Source: DASSTJ01 sp035707965 (GTDB lineage: Bacteria > Actinomycetota > Actinomycetes > Actinomycetales > Angustibacteraceae). Taken from it: DNA of 53,732 bases. The stretch is taken from assembly GCA_035707965.1 (NCBI GenBank), contig DASSTJ010000111.1, forward strand, positions 1 to 53,732, given 5' to 3'. The translations under genes were made by a program, and so were the position numbers. Within the stretch, counting starts at the first letter, position 1. Each line of letters starts with the position of its first letter. Shown here one piece after another: positions 33,170-41,516 of the stretch. The notes beneath the pieces were generated by a model, which did not search any database, was not told where the DNA came from, and worked only from the letters and a program-made list of their open reading frames with translations.

Positions 33170-35374
33170 GTGCCGAGCTCGCCGGCCGGAGCTGCCGTGC
33201 CCGAGGCCGCGGCGCAGCGGCGGCTGCGCGGGGCCTCGGCCGACGCGCACGTCGTGCTCGTGGCCCCCCCGGGCGACCCGTCCACCGACGAGGCGGACGA
33301 CGCCCTGACCGCGGCCGTCCACGCCGCCGTCGAGCGCGCCCGGCGGGCGGGTGCCGGCGGTCCTCGCACCGTGCTCAGAGCACCGACGACCCGGGAGGCC
33401 CTGACGGCCCTGGCCGATGCCGCCGAGCGGGCGTCCGCCGACGGCGTCGCGCTCGTCCTGCTCGACGTCGACCTGGTCGTCTCACCCGTCGCGCTGCTCG
33501 ACCTGCTCGACCACCCCGGCCGCCGGACCGCGACGTTCGTGCTGCCGGCCCCGTCCGGACCCGCCGCGGGGGCGCCCGACGCCTCAGCGGGCTGGACGCC
33601 GGTGCGCTGGGGGGAGGGGCGCAAGGCGCTCGTGGAGTCCGTGGGCACGCCGCAGCACGCGCTGCGACGAGCGACCGGGGTGGCCCTCGGGGTGCTCCGG
33701 GTCGACGCTGCCGACGTCCCTGCGGCAGCCCGGCTCTGGCGTGCGGCCGCCGTCGGCGAGTGGTCCGGGTCGACGTCCGCCCTGGCGCTGCTCGCGCTGA
33801 CCCGCGGCGGCGTCCCCGTCGCGGCGGTGCCGCTCGAGCAGTTCACCGCCCGGCACCGTGCCGACGGCGAGGCGCTGGTCGACCCCGAGCAGGACCCGTG
33901 GCGCCTGCGTCTGCGCAGCGCAGCCCGCCCGGTCGACGGGTTCTTCTCCGTGTTCGTCGTGCGCAAGGTGTCGCGGGCGATCACGTGGCGGCTGCTGCCG
34001 ACCGGGGTGGCGCCGAACACCGTCACGGTGGTCTCGCTCCTCGTCGGCCTGCTCACCGCGCTGCTGTGCGGCATCGGCGGCTGGCCGCTGCTGGTCGTCG
34101 CCGCCGTGCTGCTGCAGGTCTCGCTCGTGCTCGACTGCGTGGACGGCGAGATCGCCCGCTACACGCGGCGCTTCAGCCCGTTGGGTGCGTGGCTCGACGT
34201 CAGCGGCGACCGCCTGAAGGAGAACGGGGTCTACGCCGGGCTCGCGCTGTGGTCCTACCGAGCCGGTCACGACCTGTGGGTGTGGGCGGTGCTGACGATG
34301 GCGCTCATCGCCTACCGTCACTTCGTCGACTACGGCTTCGGGGTGTCGCAGCGCACCTCGTTGCTGCCGCGCGTGTTCCGCGGACCTCTCGACCAGCCGG
34401 ACGACGGTGCCGAGCCGCTCTCGGGCGGGGGCGGTTCACGGGTGTCCACCCTGGTGGCGGCCAGCGACGCCACGAGCGGCAGCACGTGGGTGCACTGGAC
34501 GAAGAAGGCCATCCACCTGCCCATCGGTGAGCGCTACCTCGTCATCTCGCTGGCTCTGCTCACCGGCAGGCCGCAGGTCGTCTTCGTCGCGCTCGTCGTG
34601 CTCGAGGTCCTGGCGGTCCTGTACACGACAGGTGGGCGGATCCTCCGCAGCGTCAGCGGGGAGCGCTCGACCGCTGCGACGCTGCCCGCGCCCGATCCCA
34701 CGCGGCCGACCTGGGGCGAGATCGACCACCAGCTCGACCTCGGGCCGCTGGCGCGAGCGGTCGCGTCGGCGCTCCCGACCTCGTGGCGCTCGCCGTGGGC
34801 GGGCGTCGCCGCGAGTGTCGTCCTGGTGGGGACGGCCGTCGCCGTGTCGCTGGGCCTGCACGCCAGCTGGCTGCTCCCGGCCGTCATCGTGCTGGTCGTG
34901 GGTGCCGGGCTCGGCCTCGCGGTGCCCGTGCGGGGTCCGGTGGCGTGGGCGGCGCCGTCGTCCCTGTTCGCGGTCGAGGCCGCCACCGTGCTGCTCGTCC
35001 AGGACCGCCTCGCGCCGACGTCGGGCGGTGCGGCCTTCCTGCTGATCGCTGCGGCCGCCTACCGGCGGTACGACATCATCTACCGCACGCGTGACCTGGG
35101 TCGGCCCCCGTCGGCCTGGACGTCGTGGGTCACGCTCGGTCTCGACGGCAGGCTGCTCGTCGTCGCGGTTGCGGCCCTGTGGCCCGGGGCGTTCGGCACG
35201 GTGCTGCTCGTCGTCGGGGCCGTCATCGGCGGCATCGTCCTCGTCGAGAGCACGCTCGGGTGGGCGCTCTGGCTGCGGGCGACGAAGGTTCCGACGGACA
35301 CGACGCCAGGCGCGTCACGACAGCTCGCCGTCGCGACGCCCGACGAGCCCGGCGACGACCTCACCTCGCCATGA
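33170..35374 (+). CDS. CDP-alcohol phosphotransferase with extra N- and C-terminal domains (1)
   Basis: A 734-residue protein. Residues 1-240 are a soluble domain with alternating beta/alpha character (VVLVAPPGDP, GVALVLLDVDLVVSPVALL), resembling a degraded nucleotidyltransferase or GT-A domain. The catalytic core follows with the full family signature, D322, D325-G326, A329-R330, G339, D343 and D347. These enzymes displace CMP from a CDP-alcohol to form a phosphodiester within the membrane. The C-terminal 200 residues form a helical membrane region with YRRYDIIYRTRDLG, like the DUF5941 region of actinobacterial homologues. GTG 33170 is two bases after the ATPase stop. The alcohol and acceptor are unknown. 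Confidence 0.8.
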   Translation: MPSSPAGAAVPEAAAQRRLRGASADAHVVLVAPPGDPSTDEADDALTAAVHAAVERARRAGAGGPRTVLRAPTTREALTALADAAERASADGVALVLLDVDLVVSPVALLDLLDHPGRRTATFVLPAPSGPAAGAPDASAGWTPVRWGEGRKALVESVGTPQHALRRATGVALGVLRVDAADVPAAARLWRAAAVGEWSGSTSALALLALTRGGVPVAAVPLEQFTARHRADGEALVDPEQDPWRLRLRSAARPVDGFFSVFVVRKVSRAITWRLLPTGVAPNTVTVVSLLVGLLTALLCGIGGWPLLVVAAVLLQVSLVLDCVDGEIARYTRRFSPLGAWLDVSGDRLKENGVYAGLALWSYRAGHDLWVWAVLTMALIAYRHFVDYGFGVSQRTSLLPRVFRGPLDQPDDGAEPLSGGGGSRVSTLVAASDATSGSTWVHWTKKAIHLPIGERYLVISLALLTGRPQVVFVALVVLEVLAVLYTTGGRILRSVSGERSTAATLPAPDPTRPTWGEIDHQLDLGPLARAVASALPTSWRSPWAGVAASVVLVGTAVAVSLGLHASWLLPAVIVLVVGAGLGLAVPVRGPVAWAAPSSLFAVEAATVLLVQDRLAPTSGGAAFLLIAAAAYRRYDIIYRTRDLGRPPSAWTSWVTLGLDGRLLVVAVAALWPGAFGTVLLVVGAVIGGIVLVESTLGWALWLRATKVPTDTTPGASRQLAVATPDEPGDDLTSP

Positions 35375-35384
35375 GCTGGCGCCC

Positions 35385-37250
35385 ATGAACCCGGCGGCGA
35401 TGGACCCGGCGGACAGCAACCCGGCGGACAGCGACCCGGCGGACGCCGACGAGCTGACCCGGCGTCTGCTGGGGCGGCGCGACGACCGGCTCGGCACCCA
35501 GGTGCTCGTGGTGGTCGACCCCGAGCACCCCGGCGCCGCCGCGCTGCGGGTGCCGGGCGGCGGGACGCTGGCCGGACGCGTGGCCAGGCTCGCCGTGCGC
35601 GAGGCGGGGGAGTCGTGCGGGGTGGTCCGCGAGGCGTCCGTGACGGCCAGCGTCGACGCGGTCGCGTCCGCGCTGCGCGAGCGGGACGACGTCCCTGCCG
35701 TTGTCGTCGACGGCGCGACCGTGGCCACCGGGACCTCCCTCGGCGACGTGGTCGCCGACCCGCGGGCCGAGGCGTCCCTGCTGGGGTCGAGCGACGGGCA
35801 GGTCGTGGCGGTCCGCGTCCCGTCCCGCCACCGGGCAGGCGTGGCGGACTCGCTCGAGGCCCTGCTCGGCCGCGAACCGCGCACGCGCGTGCTCGACCTG
35901 CTCGTCGTCGCGTGCGAGGCCGCCGACCTGGCGCTCAGCGACCGCAGCGACGGGGTGCTGCCCGTCTCTCGGGCCGAGAGCAGGGCCGACCTCGACGCCG
36001 CGCTGGCGGCCGAGCGGGACCTCGACGAGGTCAGGGTCCGGCTGCGGCGGGCGCAGCGCGGCGACGACGGCTTCCTCTCCACGTTCGGCGTGCGGCCGCT
36101 GTCGCGTCGGCTGACGCCGGTCGTCGTGCGCTGGGGCCTCGCGCCCGCCACGGTCACCGCGGCAGCGCTCGTGCTCGGGCTGCTCTCGGCTGTCGCGTAC
36201 GGGCTCGCCGCGACCGGGTCGGCCACGGCCTGGCGCGTGGTCGGCTCGGTCCTGCTGCTGGTCTCGCTCGTCGTCGACTGCGTGGACGGGGAGGTCGCGC
36301 GCAGCACGCGCACGTCGTCCGCGCGCGGCGGGTGGCTGGACGTCGCGGCCGACCGCGTGAAGGAGTACGCGGTCTACGCCGGACTGGCGGTCGGCACGGG
36401 CAACGAGCGGGTCGCATGGTGGCTGGCCCTGGCCGCGATGGCACTGCTGGTCACGCGGCACTTCGTGGACTTCGGCTTCGCCGCCTCCCGTCCAGTGATG
36501 CAGTCTGCGGCGACGCGCCAGCGTGTCGCAACAGAGCGCATCACTCAGCGGGGGAGGGGCGTGACTTCGCAGGGGAGAGTCGCCGCCTGGTCGGATCGCA
36601 CGAGCGACCGCCCCGCGCTGAAGTGGGCCAAGCGTGCCGTGATCATGCCGGTGGGTGAGCGCACCCTGCTGCTCGTGGTCCTCGCGCCCCTGGCGGGCGT
36701 GCGACTGACGCTGACGGTGCTGCTCGTGCTCGGCGTCGTGGCGGCGGCGTGGACGACGGCCGGCCGGGTCGGTCGCGCCCTGGACGCAGCCGTACCGGGC
36801 GACGGCGACGACCAAGGGACGCGCACGGCCAGGCTCCGCGCCCAGCTGGACGCGGCTCCGGCCCCTGCCGCCGGCGGCCTGCTGATCTCGCGCGCCGGCT
36901 GGCTGCTGCCGGCTGCGGCTCGCGCGCTGGAGCAGGGCGTCGTCGCGGCGCTCGTCGCCTGGCTGGCACCCGAGGCGCTGCCGTGGGCCTTCGCCTGGCT
37001 CGCGGTGGTCGCCTTCGGGCTCTACGACCTGGTCTACCGGCAGCGGCTCGCGGGCACCGCTGGCGTCCAGGGGCTGCTGAACGGCGTGCCGTTCGGCTGG
37101 CCGCTGCGGCTGCTGCTCGTGCTGGTGGTGCTGCTGGCAGCGGGAGCCCACGCCGGCGCGGTACTCGGCGCAGCGGGCGGGCTGCTCGCGGTGCTGCTGC
37201 TGGTCTCGAGCGGGCGGTTCTGGGCCGCCCCAGTACTCTCGACGCCGTGA
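35385..37250 (+). CDS. CDP-alcohol phosphotransferase with extra N- and C-terminal domains (2)
   Basis: A 621-residue paralogue of the preceding protein. It begins with a low-complexity stretch of Asn/Pro/Ala/Asp (two PADS units), then an N-terminal domain to about residue 225 (VLVVVDPEHPG, VPAVVVDGATVATGTSLGD). The CDP-alcohol signature is complete: D298, D301-G302, A305-R306, G315, D319 and D323. A C-terminal membrane region with YDLVYRQRLAG parallels the YDIIYRTRDLG segment of its neighbour. ATG 35385 is ten bases after the previous stop; the frame is open upstream but inside the neighbouring gene. Its stop overlaps the next GTG by four bases. Divergence in the core suggests a different CDP-alcohol or acceptor. 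Confidence 0.8.
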   Translation: MNPAAMDPADSNPADSDPADADELTRRLLGRRDDRLGTQVLVVVDPEHPGAAALRVPGGGTLAGRVARLAVREAGESCGVVREASVTASVDAVASALRERDDVPAVVVDGATVATGTSLGDVVADPRAEASLLGSSDGQVVAVRVPSRHRAGVADSLEALLGREPRTRVLDLLVVACEAADLALSDRSDGVLPVSRAESRADLDAALAAERDLDEVRVRLRRAQRGDDGFLSTFGVRPLSRRLTPVVVRWGLAPATVTAAALVLGLLSAVAYGLAATGSATAWRVVGSVLLLVSLVVDCVDGEVARSTRTSSARGGWLDVAADRVKEYAVYAGLAVGTGNERVAWWLALAAMALLVTRHFVDFGFAASRPVMQSAATRQRVATERITQRGRGVTSQGRVAAWSDRTSDRPALKWAKRAVIMPVGERTLLLVVLAPLAGVRLTLTVLLVLGVVAAAWTTAGRVGRALDAAVPGDGDDQGTRTARLRAQLDAAPAPAAGGLLISRAGWLLPAAARALEQGVVAALVAWLAPEALPWAFAWLAVVAFGLYDLVYRQRLAGTAGVQGLLNGVPFGWPLRLLLVLVVLLAAGAHAGAVLGAAGGLLAVLLLVSSGRFWAAPVLSTP

Positions 37251-38047
37251 CCGCGCCCGTCGACCGTCCCCGCGACACCGCTGGGCGGCGTCCGTCGCTG
37301 GCCGAGCTGCGCGCGGTCTGCCAGCCGGCCTCCACCATGAACCGCCGCAACGCCGAGCACTGGTTGGCGCGACTGGTGCTGCGGGACGTGTCGCTGCGGT
37401 TCACCGCCGTCCTCGTGCGCACGCCGGTCACCGCCAACCAGCTGACCGGGCTGATGATCGTCGTCGGTCTGCTCGCGGCGGTGGCGGCCGCCGCGTCGGG
37501 CTGGGTCACCGGCGTCCTGGCCTTCGTCGGTGTCGTGGCGTACTTCCTGCTCGACCTGTGCGACGGCGAGGTCGCGCGCTGGCGGCGTCAGACGAGCATC
37601 ACCGGCGTCTACCTCGACCGGGTCGGCCACTACGTCGTGGAGGCCGCGCTGCTCGTGGCGTACGGCTACCGGGCCGGCGGTCAGGAGCTGGGCGGCTGGT
37701 CGACCCTGGGCTTCGCGGCCGCGCTCCTCGCCGTCCTCGTCAAGGCTGAGAGCGACCTGGTGGACGTCGCCCGCGTGCGCTCGGGTGCCGGCAAGGCCAC
37801 GGACGCGTCGGTCGAGCTGCGCAGCGCCGCGCTGGGGGCCGCCCGCAAAGCCGCGCAGGTGCTCAAGGTGCACCAGCTGACCGGCGCGCTCGAGTCGTCG
37901 GTGCTGCTCGTGGTGGCCGTGGTCGTCGACGCTGCTACCGGCTCCCTCGTGGGCAGCCGCACGCTCGTGGTCGCCATGGCGGTGATCGCCGGCACGATGT
38001 CCGTGCTGCACCTCGCGAGCGTCCTGCTGTCCCGGCGGCTGGACTGA
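37247..38047 (+). CDS. CDP-alcohol phosphotransferase family protein (3), last Asp replaced by His
   Basis: A 266-residue membrane protein holding only the CDP-alcohol phosphotransferase core plus a short N-terminal segment (HWLARLVLRDVSLRFTAVLV). The signature reads D103, D106-G107, A110-R111, G120 and D124, but the final Asp, thought to act as the general base in this family, is H128 (GVYLDRVGHYVVE). Membrane helices run to the C-terminus. GTG 37247 overlaps the previous stop (GTGA) and the following glycosyltransferase gene starts five bases after the stop, so translation is coupled along the cluster. It may be an active variant, a different reaction class or a non-catalytic partner of the two larger enzymes. 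Confidence 0.82.
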   Translation: MTAPVDRPRDTAGRRPSLAELRAVCQPASTMNRRNAEHWLARLVLRDVSLRFTAVLVRTPVTANQLTGLMIVVGLLAAVAAAASGWVTGVLAFVGVVAYFLLDLCDGEVARWRRQTSITGVYLDRVGHYVVEAALLVAYGYRAGGQELGGWSTLGFAAALLAVLVKAESDLVDVARVRSGAGKATDASVELRSAALGAARKAAQVLKVHQLTGALESSVLLVVAVVVDAATGSLVGSRTLVVAMAVIAGTMSVLHLASVLLSRRLD

Positions 38048-38051
38048 CGCA

Positions 38052-38996
38052 GTGCCATCGTCCACAGCGGATCCGTCCGCACCTCTCCCGTCCGTCTGCT
38101 GCGTCGTCTCCACGCTCGGTCAGCGCCCGGCGGAGCTGCAGCGCACGCTGCGCAGCGCGCTCGACCAGCGACGAGTCGACGGCGGCGGACCGCTGGCGGT
38201 GGAGGTCGTCGTCGTGGCGGACGGCGTCCCCCTGCCGCCGCTCCCCTCCGTGCCCGACGGCTCGCCGTCCGTCGTCCGTGGCATCGAGCTGCCGCAGAAC
38301 CTCGGCATCCCAGGCGCTCGCAACGCCGGTATCGCCGCCACCACGGCGGACCTCGTCCTCGTGCTGGACGACGACGGGTGGCTGCCGGACGACGACGTGC
38401 TCGACCGCACGCGTCGCCGCTTCGCCGCCGACCCCCGGCTCGGCATCGTGTCGCTGCGGATCGTCGACCCGGAGTCCGGCACCACCCTGAGGCGGCACGT
38501 GCCGCGCATCGGCTCGGGTGACCCGATGCGCTCGTCGGAGGTGACGATCTTCCAAGGCGGCGCCTGCGTCCTGCGGCGCACGATGCTCGCCGACTGCGCG
38601 CGGCCGGACGGCCCGTTGCCCGGCAGCTTCGTGTACGGCCACGAGGAGACCGACCTCGCCTGGCGCGCGCTCGACCACGGCTGGCGCATCCGCTACCAGG
38701 CGGACGCCGTCATGAACCACCCCGCCACGACGCCGGACCGGCACGCCGTCTACTACCGGTTGAACGCGCGCAACCGCGTCTGGGTGGCGCGCCGCAACCT
38801 GCCGGCCCCTCTGGTGCCGGTGTACCTCGGGGTGTGGGCGGCGATCATGCTCGCCCGCCTCAAGAACCTCGGCCTGCTGCGTACGTGGTGGGCGGGCTTC
38901 GTCGAGGGCTGGCGCACCGACCCGGGGCTGCGGCGGCCCATCCGCTGGCGCACGGTCTGGCGGATGACGCGGCTCGGCCGGCCACCCGTCATCTGA
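38052..38996 (+). CDS. Family 2 glycosyltransferase
   Basis: A 314-residue GT-A enzyme: CCVVSTLGQRPAELQRTLRS at the N-terminus, NLGIPGARNAGI, the metal-binding LVLDDDGWLPDD near residue 105, and GHEETDLAWRALDHGWRIRY, the ED-type motif, near 195-215. Such layouts occur in rhamnosyl-, galactofuranosyl- and similar transferases acting on lipid-linked polymers. The C-terminal 60 residues are Arg-rich and amphipathic, suitable for membrane contact. GTG 38052 follows the third CDP-alcohol enzyme gene after five bases, so it ends that operon. A perfect palindrome lies 23 bases after its stop. Confidence 0.85.
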   Translation: MPSSTADPSAPLPSVCCVVSTLGQRPAELQRTLRSALDQRRVDGGGPLAVEVVVVADGVPLPPLPSVPDGSPSVVRGIELPQNLGIPGARNAGIAATTADLVLVLDDDGWLPDDDVLDRTRRRFAADPRLGIVSLRIVDPESGTTLRRHVPRIGSGDPMRSSEVTIFQGGACVLRRTMLADCARPDGPLPGSFVYGHEETDLAWRALDHGWRIRYQADAVMNHPATTPDRHAVYYRLNARNRVWVARRNLPAPLVPVYLGVWAAIMLARLKNLGLLRTWWAGFVEGWRTDPGLRRPIRWRTVWRMTRLGRPPVI

Positions 38997-39018
38997 GGCG
39001 GTCGTCCGGCTGTTCGCC

Positions 39019-39032
39019 CGTTCGGCCGAACG
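39019..39032 (+). terminator. Palindrome after the polymer operon
   Basis: CGTTCGGCCGAACG, a perfect 14-base palindrome that can fold as a five-base-pair stem with GGCC loop. Short for a terminator, so weakly supported; it could also be a protein-binding site. Confidence 0.3.
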
Positions 39033-39100
39033 CCTTGCGGCAGCGGTGCCCGGCCGGTGCGCGTCACCGTCCGCACTGCCGCCAGGGGCCGAGTCCGAGG

Positions 39101-39106
39101 TACCGT
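39101..39106 (+). promoter_or_regulatory. -10 box for the SpoIID/CWB2 gene
   Basis: TACCGT, seven bases before an in-frame ATG at 39114. Either translation begins leaderless there, or the mRNA has a leader of about 50 bases and starts at ATG 39162 behind GAGGGGA. Confidence 0.4.
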
Positions 39107-39161
39107 TTGCCGGATGTCGCCGCCGACCGAGGGGCGGGCCGCCGGACCAGAGGGGACGCTC

Positions 39162-41312
39162 ATGCGTGCGAAGGATCACACCGGACGACGCTGGCGTCGC
39201 GTCGTCGCGTCCGTGGCTGTGGCGGCTACGGCGACGGCGGGCCTCGTCGCTCTCGCGCCGTCGGCGTCGGCGGAGGACGTCGCGCGTCCTGTCGACGGCG
39301 TCCTGCGCGTGAAGGGACACGGCTGGGGGCACGGGCACGGCATGTCGCAGTGGGGCGCGCACGGCGCTGCCAAGAAGGGCCTGACCTACGACAAGATCCT
39401 CGCCTTCTACTACCCCGGAACCACCGCCACCACGCAGTCGGACCTCAGCCTGACCGTACGGGTGACGTCCGACACCGACAGCACGACCGAGGTCTTGGGG
39501 CAGGACGGCTTGGCGCGCGCCTCCGGCTCGGGCGCCCCGGTCGCCATGCCGTTCAGCGCGGCGCGCTGGCGGGTGACGACGAGCTCCGACGGAGCCAGCT
39601 CGACCCTCCAGTACCTCTCTGGGTCCTCGTGGTCCACCTGGGCCACCAGCACCGTCCCCATCACCTTCAGCAACACCAAGACCGGCCGGGTGCGTCTGGC
39701 GCTCAAGGACAGCGCGGGCTCGTTCTTCCGGGAGTACATCGGCGCGGTGCGGGGCGTTCGGTACAACGGCGTCCACTACTCCGTGGTCGCCACGACGATG
39801 GAGACCTACCTGCGCGGAGTCGTGCCGTCGGAGATGCCGGCGAGCTGGGAGGCCGAGGCTCTCAAGTCGCAGGCCGTGGCGGCACGCACCTACGCCACCT
39901 ACGAGCGCGGCGACGCCGGGTCGCGGCCCTACCAGACCTGCGACAGCACCGCCTGCCAGGTCTTCGACGGGTACGCCGACTACACGACCGGGGGCGCGCT
40001 GCGCGCCGCTCGCACCGACTCGCGGAGCGACGCCGCCATCTCGGCCACCCGGGGTCGCATCCTCACCTACGGCGGCAAGCCGGCATTCACCCAGTTCAGC
40101 GCGTCGAACGGCGGCTACATGGTCGCCGGCTCGCAGCCGTACCTGGTCGCCAAGGCGGACCCGTACGACGGCGTGTACCCCAGCACGGCGCACTCCTGGA
40201 CCGACACGGTCGCGGTCTCGACCCTCGAGGCCAAGTACCCCAGCATCGGCCGGTTGTCGACCTTGAAGGTGCAGCGGGACGGGCTGGGCGAGTGGGGCGG
40301 TCGCCCGACCTTCATCACGGTCGTCGGCAACCGCGGCAGCGTGCGCGTCACCGGGGACGCCTTCGCGTCGGCCGCGGGCTTCAAGCACCGGTGGTGGGCA
40401 CTGGCGGAGGTGCCTCGCCTCGGCGGCCACGACCGGTACGAGGTGGCGGCGAACGTCGCGCTCAACGGTGGTGCCTTCACCGCGCCGCCGGTGGTGTACG
40501 TGGTCTCGGGCGACGCGTTCGCGGACGCTCTCGCCGGGGCGGCGCGGGCGGGCGGGCTCGGCGGGCCGGTGCTGCTGACGACGCCCACGAAGCTGCCCGC
40601 TGCCACCGCTCAGGCGCTCTCCGTGCTGAAGCCGGCGAAGATCGTCGTGCTGGGCGGCCCGACGATCGTGGCACCGTCGGTGCAGGCCGCGCTCAAGCCG
40701 TACGCGACCACGGGCGAGGTCCAGCGCATCTACGGCAGCGACAGGTTCGCCACCGCGGCCATGTTGTGGGACGGCGCCCCGACGGGTGGCACGGTGTACC
40801 TGGCCAACGGCATGCAGTTCCCGGACGCTCTCTCCGGCGCGGCGGCCGCAGCGGCGAGCGGGTCCGCGGTGCTCCTGACGCTGGCGAACCGGATCCCGGA
40901 CGTCACTGCGTCCGCGCTGTCCCAGCTCGATCCTGCGGAGATCGTCGTGCTCGGGGGTCCGGCCTCGGTGACCTCCACCGTCGAGGCGCAGCTGTCCTCG
41001 TACGCCCCGAAGGTCACGAGGATCGGTGGTGCTGACCGGTTCGCGGTCGCCGCCGGTGTCGCGTCGACGCGGTTCTCCGGGGCCACCCGGGCATACGTCG
41101 CCAACGGGCTGCTCTTCCCGGACGCGCTGGCTGGGGCGGCCCTGGCGGGCGTGCAGGGCGCGCCCGTGCTGCTGTCGACGTCGACGGCGCTCCCGTCCGC
41201 CACCGTGACGGCGTTGCGGGCCGTCAAGCCGGAGTCGATCACCGTGCTGGGCGGACCGGCGTCCGTGAGCCCGGCGGTGGCGTCGGCACTCGGCGCCTAC
41301 GCCGTGCCCTGA
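39162..41312 (+). CDS. SpoIID/LytB-domain protein with three CWB2 repeats
   Basis: A 716-residue secreted protein. An Arg-rich signal peptide with AAATATAGLVALAPSASA-type cleavage region leads to a SpoIID/LytB domain: GHGWGHGHGMSQWGAHGAAK near residue 52 and YLRGVVPSEMPASWEAEALK followed by SQAVAARTYA near 220-250, with the conserved Glu of lytic transglycosylase-like SpoIID. From about residue 420 there are three cell-wall-binding repeat 2 units, each starting with a DRY/DRF signature (GGHDRYEVA, GSDRFATA, GGADRFAVA) and containing VVLGGP. CWB2 repeats attach proteins non-covalently to anionic wall polymers in Firmicutes. ATG 39162 has GAGGGGA; ATG 39114 is possible. The role is probably wall remodelling. 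Confidence 0.88.
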   Translation: MRAKDHTGRRWRRVVASVAVAATATAGLVALAPSASAEDVARPVDGVLRVKGHGWGHGHGMSQWGAHGAAKKGLTYDKILAFYYPGTTATTQSDLSLTVRVTSDTDSTTEVLGQDGLARASGSGAPVAMPFSAARWRVTTSSDGASSTLQYLSGSSWSTWATSTVPITFSNTKTGRVRLALKDSAGSFFREYIGAVRGVRYNGVHYSVVATTMETYLRGVVPSEMPASWEAEALKSQAVAARTYATYERGDAGSRPYQTCDSTACQVFDGYADYTTGGALRAARTDSRSDAAISATRGRILTYGGKPAFTQFSASNGGYMVAGSQPYLVAKADPYDGVYPSTAHSWTDTVAVSTLEAKYPSIGRLSTLKVQRDGLGEWGGRPTFITVVGNRGSVRVTGDAFASAAGFKHRWWALAEVPRLGGHDRYEVAANVALNGGAFTAPPVVYVVSGDAFADALAGAARAGGLGGPVLLTTPTKLPAATAQALSVLKPAKIVVLGGPTIVAPSVQAALKPYATTGEVQRIYGSDRFATAAMLWDGAPTGGTVYLANGMQFPDALSGAAAAAASGSAVLLTLANRIPDVTASALSQLDPAEIVVLGGPASVTSTVEAQLSSYAPKVTRIGGADRFAVAAGVASTRFSGATRAYVANGLLFPDALAGAALAGVQGAPVLLSTSTALPSATVTALRAVKPESITVLGGPASVSPAVASALGAYAVP

Positions 41313-41367
41313 CGGCTGCTCCGCCGAACTACACGGCTGCAACTCGGCCGAACGAGTCACCGGGCGC

Positions 41368-41396
41368 TGGACGTTCAGCGAGCGGGCGCCTACTGT
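41368..41396 (+). promoter_or_regulatory. Promoter candidate for the M15/CWB2 gene
   Basis: TGGACG at 41368-41373 and TACTGT at 41391-41396, spaced 17 bases. It implies a leader of about 115 bases before the ATG at 41517. Confidence 0.4.
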
Positions 41397-41474
41397 CGGT
41401 CGTCACCCACGTCACACCAGTCACTTCCTCATCAAGTTTCGTCGGACGGTCAAGAAGCTGGCCCCGACGACCGA

Positions 41475-41505
41475 GGGAGAAAGTGACAGACGCCCGATTT
41501 CTCCC
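41475..41505 (+). other. Leader hairpin next to a ribosome binding site
   Basis: GGGAGAAA and TTTCTCCC form a perfect eight-base-pair stem with a 15-base loop inside the leader of the M15/CWB2 gene. The right arm ends where the GGAG ribosome binding site begins, so folding could limit initiation. Confidence 0.4.
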
Positions 41506-41516
41506 GGAGCTGACGC

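Noticed and set aside
41397..41516. c-di-AMP (ydaO-type) riboswitch before the wall peptidase gene
   Set aside because: Such switches precede wall hydrolase genes in actinobacteria, but I could not find their conserved core sequence blocks; only a simple stem is visible.
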